A stretch of DNA of 64,000 bases from Campylorhamphus procurvoides (taxonomy: Eukaryota; Chordata; Aves; Passeriformes; Dendrocolaptidae): positions 400,459 through 464,458 of the forward strand of contig WBMV01007609.1 of assembly GCA_013396655.1 (NCBI GenBank), in the 5' to 3' direction. The translations under genes were made by a program, and so were the position numbers. How positions within the stretch are numbered: the first letter of the stretch is position 1; every line of letters starts with the position of its first letter. This document shows positions 47,856-60,900 of the stretch, one piece after another. The notes under the pieces are model-generated. The model worked only from the letters and a program-made list of their open reading frames with translations, had not been told where the DNA came from and did no database searches.

Positions 47856-49767
47856 ACCTGGAATTGCTTTCAGATGGATTGGTGAAACCAAAGCGCCCCA
47901 AACCTTCCAAGCAATCACACGAGCTGTGGCCCTGAGAGAGAGCTGATTTGGCACCTCTTGGCCTTGCTGAGAGGTGGTTGGGCAAGGGAGAAAAACACCA
48001 GGTGAGGGATGGAAGGAAGAGGTGGGAGTGGGAAGATCTGCCACACTCTCCAATAGGGAATATGAGAAATGTGCCATGGAGGATTGTGCAGTGGGACCAG
48101 GGGACCACAGCCCAGGGGGCGATGTGCCCACAGTGACCCAGCCCTGACAGTCCTGGCTGGGCAGACACAGGGGCAGAGCATCCCTGATCCCCCAAAAGCC
48201 CTCCCCCCACACCACACTCACAAAGAGCCCCTCTGCTCTCTGTCCCTCTGCTCTCCCAAGTCACCTTTGTGCTTGTATCCCTTGGTTTCTGTCCAGAGGG
48301 TAGGGATGGTGCCAGTGGCACAGCAAACACAGGGCAGTTCTCCAGGGCTCTATTGCTTGGATTACAGGAGATCTGTCAATATTTGCTCAGGATTGAGGCA
48401 GAACAGAACGGAAGCAGGCTAAGAAATAGTGTCAGATATTGATTGGACTGGGAAGTGCCATGACAGGCCACGGTGGCAGCTACTGAGGCATCACCAGCTG
48501 TTCAATCAAAAATGCTCTTTTCTTCCCCTTTTTCTCCCCCTTTTTTGTATTTTAGCTTTAGGTTAATCAGTTGTGAACTACACACTGTACAGCTACAGAG
48601 CCAAGTGGTGCCAAAAATGTGCTCAGCAGGGTGAGCCAATCCACACTCCTGCTTCGTAAGAATGAAGCAATAGTCAGGACTGAGGGCACCGTGGGCTGCA
48701 GCTCTGGCACCCCACCCTGCACCCCAACAGTAGCTGGGCACAGGGCCCTGCTCACCCCTTGCTTCCCCTGCGTGCCCCCCAGCACCCACCACTGCAGCCC
48801 AGCCCTACCCAGCTCCAGAGCCTGCCTCTCCAGCAGCACAGAGAGAGTTGTATGAGCCACAAAAGCAGCAAGTAAGAGACACGGATCTAAAATGTGAACA
48901 TTTCTTCTCCAAATATGCCCTGGGTGGAGGAAGACTGACTTAAAACCATCTGGCACAGCTGTTCTACTGGGTTTGAGATGATGCTGTTCCCCTTGCCTGA
49001 GGGTGGTGAGGATGAGGAGTGCTGGAAAGACATGGATGCTTCAGGAGGGCTGGGAGACCACAGTGCCCACCTAGCTTCACATGCCAGGCAGAGCTGCTCC
49101 CTGTTGGGGCCACGTGACCAATTTCAATGCAGATTCCTATCAAACCAAAAGAAGTAGTGGCACATCCCTCTGAAATGGATTCTGTGCTTCCCAAGAGCCT
49201 GTCCCACGGGACAGCACTGCCACTCTGTGCCTCAGTTTCCCCACCCATTACCCAGTGTAACCCTTGTGCCAAGCCTGAGCCCCCTGTGCCCTCAAACATC
49301 AGCTGCTACTTTGTTTTCTTCCAGCAAGTGCGAGAGCCACAGCCCAGCCCTGAGCACAGCCAAGGAGAAAGGTGGGCAGGAGCATGAGGCACAGCCTGGC
49401 TTCATGAACCTCCAGCTCACAAGGGCAAGGAGGGACAGGAGAGTTCCCCTCTGTCCCCAAATCGTAGCCAGATCCACCCAGCTCATAATCAACCTGCCTA
49501 GGATTTATTCCATAGGCCAGAGTTTGCATGGTGGGACCACCTGCAACAACCCCCCTTTATAGCCCTCCTACCTTCACCAGGGCATAAATCTGATTATCAT
49601 TGCTGGGGTGGGAGAAAAAACCCTTGGACTGTGTCTTCCCTGCAATAAATAAGCACATTTGGCATTTTATCCCCCTGTCATTGCTGCTTAGGCAGAGCTG
49701 AGACCAAACCTTCCCTGGCACAAGGGCCAGGAGATGCTGTGCCAAACCTCAGGGACTCCAACACCTG

Positions 49768-49870
49768 CAATCACAGAGTCCTTTAGGCTGGAAAAGACCT
49801 GCAGGATCACCGAGCCCAACCATTCACCCCCACTAAAGCCCCTCCCTACGCAAAGCCCTGGTCTGTGAGA
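49768..49870 (-). mobile_element. CR1 LINE fragment
   Basis: AATCACAGAGTCCTTTAGGC followed by TGGAAAAGACCTGCAGGATC and ACTAAAGCCCCTCCC. Confidence 0.85.
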
Positions 49871-49889
49871 GCAGTGCAAACACTCCTGG

Positions 49890-50470
49890 GCATCCTGCTC
49901 TGGCACACCCTGATTTGGGGTGCCCCGATCCTGCTGCCCACGGTGGCACTCCCAGTGTCACCACCACCCTCCCGCTGGCACAGGGGGGTGCTGGACGGGT
50001 GCCCTCCTGCCTGCCAAGGGAACCTGCCCGGGCTGAGCCCGTTTGAGGGGCAGCATCTCCCTCCTTCCCCCCCCAGCTCTGGTTTAACACCCCACGGACT
50101 GCGCAGGGATCCAAATCCAGCCCAGCATTGCCCTCTGCTGGCAAATCCCTCCCAGATAAGCCTTTCCTCAGCCGCGTTTCCCCCAAAACAACCCGGGGAG
50201 CAGCAACTGCAGCGCCTCTGGCTGCTCGTCGGGGCACGCGGAGCATCCCCAGGGCCACATCCCAGTGGCACCACTGGCATCAGCCGGAGGGACTGGGAGA
50301 GGGAACACTTTCCTTCCTCGGGGCTGAGCCACTGGAAATGGGCACGGGAGCCTTTGAGGCGCCGGACTGCCCCTCTGGGGAAAGAGAGAGCTGAATATTT
50401 AAGAGAGGAAAAGATTTTAATTAAAGCCTGACGGCCCGACACAGCACGGAAACGTCGGTCTGTAGTTTAC
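49890..50470. other. Relatively CpG-rich block, no gene assigned
   Basis: CpG is more frequent than around it (GCCGCGTTTCCCCC, CTGCTCGTCGGGGCACGCGG, GAGGCGCCGGACTG). Open frames run on both strands without domains. It could be a small CpG island or an old GC-rich insertion. Confidence 0.35.
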
Positions 50471-50767
50471 AGGAGTTTAATGCAGTTCAGCAGGGAGGCA
50501 CAGAAAGTGTTTTATGGTTGCAAATCTTGTTGGGAGAGGCTTTCAAGATGAGGCACTGCTGTATCAGAAGCCGCTGCTGTGCCACCAGCGGTGCCACCAG
50601 CTGTGGTGCCAGCCGTGCCAGCTGTGCCAGCAGCCCCAGGAGCAGGCAGAGCCTAGCTGGGTCCCGCCTTTGGCTGACCAGAAATGCAGTTTTGCCTCCG
50701 AGTGTTCGAGCAGGAAATTGCACAGGCGGTCCCGTCCCAGCGCAGCTTGGGAAAGGGAAGTCTTTGG

Positions 50768-51000
50768 AGGTGTAGAGAGCGAGGATTTTGGGAAGGAATC
50801 CTTCCCTGGGAGGGAGGGCAGGCCCTGGCACAGGGTGCCCAGAGAAGCTGTGGCTGCCCCTGGATCCCTGGAAGTGTCCAAGGCCAGGTTGGACGGGGCT
50901 TGGAGCAACCTGGGCTGGTGGGAGGTGTCCCTGCCCATGGCAGGGGGTGGGATGGGATGGGCTTTAAGATCCCTCCAGCCCAAACCATTCTGGCACTCTG
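50768..51000 (+). mobile_element. CR1 LINE 3' end
   Basis: From AGCGAGGATTTTGGGAAGGA through GTGCCCAGAGAAGCTGTGGC and CCCATGGCAGGGGGTGGGAT to CAAACCATTCTGGC. Confidence 0.95.
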
Positions 51001-52532
51001 CAACTGCAGCAGAGAGGATGGCACAATCCAGGGCAGCAGGACCAACATTTTGCTTGTACTTTTGTGCTTGATAGCTCAGTCCAAACCCCGCTGGTGCCTG
51101 GCACATCTGGGATCCTGAAGCCAGGGTGCTGCCACCCCAGGACCCTAGGAAGCCCTACAAGTCTCTGTTCCACCTCATCCCAAAGCCTTCTCTTCCCTAA
51201 TGCCCTCAGGTGAGTCCCAAGACACGGGAGCAGCCAAGAACGTAGAGAATCACCACGGATGGAGATGATCTGTCTGAGCCATTTGGCCCTGCATGTCTTG
51301 GCCCTGTTTCTTGCTGACCAGATCCCTCTGCAAAGCCTCCTTCCCCCACCGACATGGAGCCAGCCACGGAGGGGGAAGGGGACCAAGGGCCAGAGAACGA
51401 ATGCAGGTGAACAGCTCAGTAAACAGAAAAGGGCAGGAGAAACCCAAGAGCAGGAGAAGGGTGACATGAGCCAGCCCCAAATCCAGCTGGATCCAACCAC
51501 ACATCCCTCCTTTGCATCTATGGAACAGCCAGCAAGGGAAGCCCTCGATTCCAACTCTGGGGTGATGTGTTGGAGGATCTCACTGAGGTCCCACAGTACG
51601 GCCAAGGCAAAGGAAACCTCTGATAATGCCCTAAAACGGGGCCGCAAAGTCCTGCCAGCTGAGCAGCTCAGAGATGTCTAGCAGAGCTGAAGGCCTAGAG
51701 CCAGGGGAGGAAGAGAGGGAGGGAGGGAGGGGGCTGAGCTGAGAGCCACAGGACATGGAAAGCATCACTTTGCCTTAATGGACCTTGATGTTTGAAAATG
51801 AAGTCAAGAGAGCTCTTTTATTTGCCACAGGGCTGAGCGTGGGCTGGACGCGAGCAGGATTTAGAAGGGCAAGAGCTTTCCCCATGGGCAGGGTGCAAGT
51901 TTGTCCTAAGAACCAAAATAATGATTGAAATAACAAGCAGGGGAGAGAAGGAGAATTGAGCTCAAATACCAACCTGAGGGTGCTCTCAGCAGAGCCCTAA
52001 CAAAGGGCTGTTAATGAACCTGTTATATCAATGGCGTCACATCCCTTGAGGGAGAACAACTTCACCCTTACAGGCTAATTCCACAAACATGCCGCATTCA
52101 GGGGTTTCAGTAAGCTGGCTGGTATTGATGAAAGGGCTGAGGTTTAAAATACACCAACTGCAATGGGGTTAGAGGTGCTGTTAAACACTCCCCTGGCACC
52201 AGTGCTGTGACACAGGTGGCACTGCGAGCCCGGGAGGGGACGGGCCACAGGGGTTGTGCCCTTGGATGGAGCAGCTGCAGCATCACAGGAGCACCCAGTG
52301 GGTCTGCACAAGGGGGGCACAGGCAGGGTAGATCCGAGGTGGAAAGGAGGAGGAAGAGAAGCACAAGTATCTTAGCCCAGGGTGTGACCTCTGGGTCGGG
52401 CTGGCCAGGAAAGAGCAGTTTAGTGCCAAAACATGGTCACAGCCCCCGCCTCAGGATAACAACAGCCTCTCCCTCTGTCCAAGGCTCAAATCATTCCAAG
52501 GGAAATGGTCCTTCAGCCCAGTCTGTATTTTT
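51001..52532. other. No gene recognised
   Basis: Unique-looking sequence with a GAGGGAGG-rich patch near 51707-51735. No exon pairs with plausible phases were seen. Confidence 0.5.
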
Positions 52533-52695
52533 CATAGAATCATGGAGGGTTTAGGTTCAAAGGGACCTTAAAAGAGCATCTTGTTCCACCCCTGCCATAG
52601 GCAGGGACACCTTCCACTAGCCCATATTGCTCCAAGCCTCATCCAACCTGGCCTTGGACACTTCCAGGGATGGGGAATCCACAACTTTCTTCCCT
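52533..52695 (-). mobile_element. CR1 LINE 3' end
   Basis: AGAATCATGGAGGGTTTAGG, CCTGCCATAGGCAGGGACAC and TGGCCTTGGACACTTCCAGG. Confidence 0.9.
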
Positions 52696-53657
52696 GCTTT
52701 GAATGTGTCAGTCACACACACCCCCACACCAGTGGTAATGCTTTCCAATTCCCTATAGGAAAAAACAAGGATTAAGCACCACGCCTGGATCCCAGATCTC
52801 TGCTTGCCTCCTTTAACAGCTCCACAAGCAAACATGAACACAGCTGCAGATGGATTGTCTGCTGAGGGCAAGCTAACAGGGGCCAGTTTGCCAACAGGAA
52901 CTGGGCTGCCTTCCCAGGAAAGGGGTAGTCTGAGTGGGCAGCTACAGAAAGTGGCAGCAGGGATAGCTTCCCCCTGCCCACTGCAGCCAGCGCTCTGTGC
53001 AGGTGAGCTCTGCCTCAGGGGGAGCCTGAGCAAGGCACAGCACGCTTCCTGGAAACACTGCAGCTGGTCCCTGACAAGAGACCAAGGAATTCAGTGATAT
53101 CCAAAGCTGAAAGTTCATCTGTCCTCAGACATTATAGTCAAACTGCAGGATTAAGAAACCCCTCCATGATTTATTAAAAGCAGCATGAAAAAAGAGGCTG
53201 TAAGAACTAAGGCTGGCCTCGCTGGCTGGCTGGAGGTACCCCAGGAGCACAGCACACTCATTACTGCATTTCCTCCTGCTGTGCAAGGCAGGGTCTTTGT
53301 TTAGTCAGAGCTCAATGAACAGGAAAGCAAACACAGCCCAGGAACAGCTGGGCTGCCAGCTGGGGCCTCTGCCACTCACAGCTTCTGAGCTTCCACCTCA
53401 GGAACCCTAAAGATGATGGCTTTCCCTCTCCCAGCTACACCAGAATGCCCTACTAGGACACTCCACTGTGTGAGATGCTCACCCACAACTCCTGGAATAA
53501 AAACACTGCTGTTCTAACATACATTTGTTAGCACAGTGCACAACAGAGATCATTTCCGGGACAAAAAATGTAAAGCCAAGGTCACCAGCTGTTCCTAAAC
53601 TTGTTGCTCCTACTATTAATTCAGCTCTGATTTCTCCTTGGTGTGGGGAGTTTGACA
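52696..53657. other. No gene recognised
   Basis: Spacer between two CR1 copies. AT and GC content are mixed; a CTGG-type short repeat (GGCTGGCTGGCTGG) lies near 53215-53235. Confidence 0.5.
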
Positions 53658-53990
53658 CAGAATAGAATCCCAGAATCCCTGAGGTTGGAAAAGCCCTCCC
53701 AGCCCACAGAGCCCACCCTGTGCCCAGTGCCCCACCTTGTGCCCCAGCCCTGAGCAGCCCATTCCAAAGCCTAATCACCCTTTCCATAAGGAAATTCCTC
53801 CTGCTGTCCCACCTGAACCTCCCCTGGCACACCTTGGGGATGGTTTCTCTCCTCCTGTCCCTGTTCCCTGGGAGCAGAGCCCAACCCACCCCTGGCTCTC
53901 CCCTCTTGGCAGGTTCTTGCAGAGACCAAGAAGGTCCCCGCTGAGCCTGGTGGGGGCACCACTGGTGACCAGCAGCCACAGGGGACCAAA
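53658..53990 (-). mobile_element. CR1 LINE fragment
   Basis: AGAATCCCAGAATCCCTGAG, CCTAATCACCCTTTCCATAA and GGAAATTCCTCCTGCTGTCC identify a diverged subfamily. Near the 3' end of CHMP4B. Confidence 0.85.
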
Positions 53991-54164
53991 ACATCATTCC
54001 AACTTTGCTCAGCTCAGACTGAAGTTTGCTACAACTAAGCCACAGTCACCCATGCAAAGCTCAGCTGGCTTTAAGAGGCTGTCACTCATGTAGAAAAGGC
54101 CAAACCACATACCAACCACAGCCAGATTCCTCCAGCATGACACAGAACTGACAACGAGCAGCCA

Positions 54165-54902
54165 CAGGTGAAAATTAATCAAGATATTTAATACAGTGCA
54201 ATCCATAGTAGTTTCTTAATTAAAATAATTGTGTGCATGTTTCTGAATGGGTTATCAATTATCACAAAAAAAGCAATAAACATTGTAGTGCTATGTAGAA
54301 AAATGTACAACTCAACTTGAGATCTTCCCTACATCCAAGAGAGTGTTTATCCATTGCAAATCATTATCACCAATTAAAATGGGAACAGTAACAAACACAA
54401 GGCTGGCCACACATCAGTCAAGGGATATAAATATAACTGGCAAAAAACTAAAAACCTAAAGCATTCTTGCACCTAAAACACAGTAAGAAGCTGACGGTGG
54501 CTCACAACTTGTCCGGGGTTTTAAATGCCTTACAAGACTTCTAGACACACTTAAACTGACTTAAAATGACAGAGTGCTTTTTCAGCTTATTTCAATTCAA
54601 TATGGCCCAAAGTGAGGATGGAGATCCAGCAGTGGCAGTGGCACAGTCCAAAAGCTCAATGTTTGATTTTGCAAACACCTTTGCACAGAAATTCAACCGT
54701 ATCGAGTGCAGGCAATTCCCCCTGCCCCCCCTTCTTGCCTTTGTGCAGACCATGCTATGCAGAAAACAGCAATGCAGTTCCCACTGCTCTGGGTTAAAAT
54801 TAAAGATAAAAGACATTTTGCTTATGCTTTCTCCTCAACACAACACATTTGTACCCAGAATAGGTAATCAAAAGTCTTTTTCCCAGCCAGTTCCTGCTGT
54901 GG
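54165..54902 (-). other. CHMP4B: CHMP4B 3' UTR (estimated end)
   Basis: AT-rich sequence after the stop codon without repeats, running to a variant poly(A) hexamer ATTAAA (plus-strand TTTAAT at 54187-54192). The end is placed about 20 bases past that hexamer. A CR1 fragment starts at about 53985, so the UTR probably ends before it. No canonical AATAAA was found closer on this strand; the end is an inference. Confidence 0.5.
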
Positions 54903-57900
54903 TTACATCGTTCCTGCCCAAGCTTCCAGCTCTTTCATGTCATCATCCTCTTCTTCCTCTTTCTTCTTGGCTGCAAAACAGGAAAAGAAAACAAGTGAAT
55001 GGGAATCCTCACAGAACCCAGTGCCCTCCTTGCCATGGACAAACCAGTAAATGAATCACTAGATGTCAGCTGAAGATAAAAAATACACAAAATCATCTTG
55101 GATTGAAATAAAAGATGCCTTGTGAGAGAGAGAAACTGCCTGGTGGAAATTTTTTCCGGTGGAAAAAGACAACAGCTCACACAGGAAGAATGCAAAGGTA
55201 CATGAAGGTTACAGTGGGATATTTTTCCATCATCTTCAAGCAGCAGTCCCTCTCAGTGGGAAATCTTGCAGAAATTCATCTGATGTCTCCACTGTTACAG
55301 TCTCTTCTTTATAAAAAATAAATCCCTTATTCCACCATCAAGTCCTCAAAACACAACAAATGAGGTTACAGTGTTTGGGTCAGGCAGGTACAGAATTTGG
55401 TGGCTGAGAATCCCTGGGAATATCCTCTTCCCCTCCTCTTCCCACTCCCACTGGCAGCTGGGGGATGTGGATGGGAGGCAAAAGCCTAAATGCTGCCTCT
55501 CCTCATCATTTCTGCTCCTTCTACAGCAGCAAAGGCTGCTCTTTGCCATCATGTGACAAGCCCAGTGTCCATGAACGCAGCAAAATCAGTTTCAACCCCA
55601 AAACAGCTGCAAGCATTTTGGAAAATACCAATAAAAGATGTCATTTCCTCAGAGAGTGGCTTTGCTTCAAGGGATACAAAAAAAAGTCAATTCATACTCC
55701 AACTGGTTTGTGTCATTCCAAAGGAAACATTTACACAAGGAGAACTGAGTCAGCTCTCAATCAAGCTCAAGACCTCTCATTTGTACAAATTTGGAATCTG
55801 TTTTTCTATATTAAGGTCTTCCAGCCTCCATTAAAACAAAACCAGCTTTTGCCTGAATCTCTCCTGACATCTACAGCAGCCAAAAATTCCTCACTCACAG
55901 TGACTGAAGTCAAAATCCAGACAGCTCCTGGAAACTGGAAAAGCAGGAAAGCTCCTGTTCATTTTCCATTTCAGGACCAAAAAGGAGGTTACAGAGTCAT
56001 CTCTACCTCAAAAGATACATTACTTATTCCCAAAACAAGTACAACTGAACCTGCATTGTTAGGGAAAGCATTCCCTTTGGAAGTTCCACCCGTGGTGACC
56101 ACAAGCAAACTTTGAATCCCAGGGTTTATTAAGTCAATTTGAAGCAAAAAACAAGGTTAAAAAATAAACGCCCACAAAATGCTCACCTACCACCACCCCA
56201 AAATTCTAACTTCTCCCAAGTGCCAGCTTTACTGAAGCAAAAAGATGCACGCCATTTAAACACATTAGTGGAATTCTAATTTCCATCCAAAAGCAGCTTA
56301 GCATAAATCCTATCAAACACTGAGCTTTAGGCTCATAACTTTCACTACAAAAACAGTCGCTAGTTTTATTATTTTAGGAAGCTTCTCTAAGTTTTATGCT
56401 GTGCAGTTATTAAATATGTGCACAATTACAACACTTCTTCCTTGTGTGCAGTCTCTACTACCTCATATAATACAAAGAATGTACCTGGGTTCAAGGCAGG
56501 ATGTTTTAAGGCTATTTAGAGAACAAACCTCCTTAAACCAGCCAGGAAATAAAAAGGCAGTGCACAGGTTTATTTCATCTATTTGTCCTGCTGCTGGATC
56601 TGAATGTAGGCCAAGTCTTTGATTTAGGGTATTTTGATACAACTCAGTCCTCTCTCATCACCCCTGGTCAGCAAAATTCTGCCTGGCAAAACACAAGATC
56701 AGTGATGTCAAAGGAAAAGACCTGTAACACACAAGCAGCAATGGCACCTAAAGCAGAATGCTGGTTTTGGCAGTGCCTGCTGCTTCCCACATTCATCCAG
56801 GCCTGGAAAGGCAGCAGGACCATTACAGATACACTGACCAACTGGGATTATTTTCATCTACCAGCTTTTTGGACTTTTTTCCTAAGGACATGGAATAGAG
56901 CTTAAAAATCTACCATTTGTCCGTAATACATTCAGGCAGACACAGCAACACAGGCTTGCAAAGCTTCCGATGCCATTGATGCTGTCAGGGGTGTCCCAGC
57001 TCAGCTGTATTCCATGAGGGATCACTTCCAGTTCACACCAGAGGGATCAGAGCAGATCTAAGTGCACCTTTGGGCTGTCTGTGTAAACACAAACACTCCT
57101 TGTCTGCTCTCCATGGAAAATGCTCCCACTAACTAAAATTCCCTGGATGTATGTGCTGTAGGACTGGGATGCCCCTCATCTGGTGCAGTGCATGCTGCAG
57201 AGGAGACCACAGCCTTCCCCATGGACAGATCCTTCCAACAGCCAGGAAAGAAGGGATCAAATTACATCCCAAAGCAACAGCAAGGAATTGGGATTCCATG
57301 CAGCAATCCAAACCAGCCTGGGACTAATGGTTACACTGGATGATCCTGGAGGTCTTTTCCAACCTTTACCATCCTGTGATCCTCATTTCAGGAGTTAATT
57401 TCTCCTCCACTCCGTGTTACAGCCTTGGGATGTTTGCCAAGATTACGTCCTTGTTGGGCAGCACCTGGAAGAAGGCTCCCTTTCCCCACACCTCCACTCT
57501 TCCCTGAGCATCACCCAGGCTCCAGATAAGCTGGGAGTACAAGAACAGACAATAACTGGGAGTAATTTTCGTGGTTCTTGGGAAAGGCAGGTTCTCCCCA
57601 CAGAGAAATGGCACTGGGTGTGATCTGTGATTCAGAAAGCAATTTCAGGCAAAATGCCTGTGCTGCCTGCAGCCAGATCTCCCAAATCCAAGGAGCTGGC
57701 AGGTTTAAAAGCACACTTTTAACAATCCAAGCTGCTTCAGGTAAAGGTCCATCCATACCTGGCTTGGAGGGTATTGATATTGAGGGCACATTTGGTAGTG
57801 GTACTGTCTCCGGACCACTGATTTCCAGCAAGTTTTTGTCTAGTTCTTCTTGTTCTAGTTCCTCTAGCTCTGCCATGAGTTCATCCTAGGTTGTTAAAGG

Positions 57901-60900
57901 AGAAAAAAGACAAAGGAAAGAACTTTAAGTCATACTTCTCAACAAATAGATTTAGCTGGTCATATTATTAAAGAAAACAGCTTAATGTACAGGACGGGCA
58001 AATTGAGGAGATGAGGAGTCTGATTCATATCCATTCCTGTCTTGGAGGGTGGGGAAAGCAGGGAAGGGAAGGAGAAATCCAAGTCAAAACACTGTCAGGT
58101 CGGGCCATCCAGACCAATCTGAGCCTCAAGTCTGTGTCACACCTACTGCATGCACTGATGGGAACAGCCACAACATCCAGAAGGGATTCCATACCCCAGG
58201 ACACACAATGAGCACATCTTCAGAGAGAGATCTCCTGAGACACAATTCCTGGAGGGGTCTGAAAGCCTTGTAGAGGTGGTGCTTTGGACATGGGTTAGTG
58301 ATGGGCCTGGCAGTGGCTGCACTTACTGATCTTAAGGCTTCCCAACCCAAAGGATTCTGTGACTCAAGGGCATGAACAAATTCAGCAGATTCAAAGCATA
58401 CCTCATCAAATTCCTCTCCAAATCCAACTGGCTTGGAGATGGCTGTTGAAATCTCATCTGCCAGCTCCTGCTGTTCTGCAATGTCCTGCATTAATTCATC
58501 TACTTTATCAATATCCCTGTAAAAGAAAGGAAAGAATTCAATATCACTGGCATGTTCCCAATGAACATTTCAGACTCTGTTTCTTGGGTTCTGTAGAAAT
58601 GCCACACCATGGTGACATTGACAAGGCCCTTTCCCAAAATACTCTTTGCAGGAAAGTCTGAATTTTATCCCCCTGGTCTGAACACATTATACATGATATT
58701 TTTGCCTTTCCCTACAATCTCAGACCGCAGCAGTTACACAGAGACACCCGCAAAGAAGTTTTGTTCTGCGCTACTGGCATTAATCAGAATTTCCTCTGCC
58801 CTGATTCTGCATTATTACATCCACAATATTTGCCTTTGGAGGAAGTACAACATTCCCTTAATGTAGTTTACCTTTAATTACTGCTACATACACCAACTCC
58901 ACTGCACAGAAAGGAGTTTTAGGTCTCCCTCTGAGGCTTAAAATTCTTGCTGTTACCAAGTGGCTCTATAACTGGTGAAGGCTCCCATTTGCTTTGGACT
59001 ACTCTGGACAAAGGCAGAATCCAGAATAAATGGGGGTAAACTGAGGAAGCATCATATTTGCATGTTTCGTTCCATATGAAAATGCATCTAACATTTTAGT
59101 TTAAGTTCGAGCCTTTTAAAAGAAGATTTTGCTACTCCAGTTCCACCTTGATGACACACTTGGCATTCAGCAGAGCAAACAAATGACAAAGTAAAGATGA
59201 AGAAAGGAATAACTTACATGTTGTCATGAGCAGCTTTCATAGCCTTAGCAGCAAAGCCCATGTTCTTAAGCACTTCAGTGTTGGTGTTGGCATTCTCCAG
59301 GGCTTCTCTCTGGAACTCAATTGTTGATAACGTGCCATCAATCTGGGCCAGCTGCTTCTCATACCTCTTCTTACGTTTGAGGGCCTGCAGGGCAGCTGCA
59401 CAACACAGGGCAGGGGAGGAGGGGTGAGATCCGTGCCCCAAACACTCATTCACATGCTGTACCAAGTGCCATCAGTACACAGAAGTGTTTACAACATTCT
59501 GTTTATCTTCCTAGATAAATTAAGTTGCCCAACTCCTATGTTTGCCTCCTTCAACAAAGCTGTTTGAAGGTGGCCAGATGCCTCCTGTCCACTGTCTGCC
59601 ACACACAGGGTGTGAGCCAAGATCACGCAAAGGTTGAGTCCAGAACACACCACAGACAGACCATGCTACAACAGACAGAAGGCTTCAATACCCAAGCTCA
59701 ACCACTTACAAACATCCTTGTTCACCATGACCCCCAGCACAGGAAGGCAGAGTTGTTGGTGTGGCTCCTCTGGTGCCTCTGCAGCTGCTGCAAGAAGCAG
59801 CTCATTCAAACACAAAGACAAGTATCCCCTCAGCTTTCCTACTTAGTGCTGTGAAATACACCTTACAGAAGTATTAATATTTATGCACGTTTCATATTAC
59901 TCATCCTAGAAAGGTACTGTCCACACAACTGAGAGGCATGAGAGAGAAGCCCCCACCAAAGGTGCTTTGAGCAATGTGCTGCTTGCGAGCACTTGTACAA
60001 CATGGGCTCTTGCCAGAGGAGCCCACTCATGACAGAAGCAACCCAGAGTTCCCCACACATGCACGGGGATCAGCCCATGGGGGAGGCCTGGTCCAACCTG
60101 CTGCACAGCCAAGGCTGCCCCAGCTCCCTCCCCCCTCCACACAGGAGTGCCCCCAGCTCTGCCCAAAACACCTGGGCAGCCATCAGGTGCCTGTCCATTC
60201 CTTAGACACCGACAGGGAACACAAACCACACTGACATGTACTCGTGGGTGTACGAGAGGTGGTGGATGCTCCATGTCTGGAAGTGTTCAAGGCCAGGCTG
60301 GACAGGGCTTGGAGCAACCTGGGCCAGTGGGAGGTTCATCCAGTGGAACTGGAGGAGCTTTAAGGTGCCTTCCAACTCAAACCATTCTATAACAACCTTG
60401 CCTGTCTTTAGCCACAAGTTCCGGCAGGAGCTGCAGTGTGGGAAAGACCTACCAGGCCCTGAGCACTGATGAGCACACACAAGTGTCACATGGAGTCAGG
60501 GACAAGCACAGCTCCCCTGCATGGCATTCCTACTTCCCCTCCTGCTATGAACAGACTTGTCCTCTGCATGCCAGTCCCAGTCACATAATCCACCACACAC
60601 TTGAACAACTCAATTGGACACAAGCTGCTGCTCTAACAGCCTTCCTGTGTTTGTGAACTTCATTTCTTCAGTGCTCTGATCTCCCTGAGTCTCACAGCAA
60701 AAACCAGCTAATGTGTGACAGGATCAGCTCTGCTGGAAGTCACTCCTGGACCTCCCAAAAGCTCAGTCACGTGCACCAGGCACGGCAGCAAAGAAAAGCT
60801 TTACATCTTTAAAGATGTTATTTCGAGCCTCAGCAGCATTTTTGGAGGGGGGCAGAAAACAAGGAGTAGGAAATCCTGAGATCAGAGCGCTCTGCTTATC

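Larger units (their letters stand above)
44311..49767. other. Region with unexplained open frames
   Basis: Contains the three exon candidates and three short tandem repeats listed, and no CR1 copy that I could see, unlike the neighbouring DNA. A minus-strand open stretch near 45817-45905 (VPVFQLLAQELVELAG) follows a CTTCCTCAG acceptor-like site. No complete gene model could be built. Confidence 0.4.
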
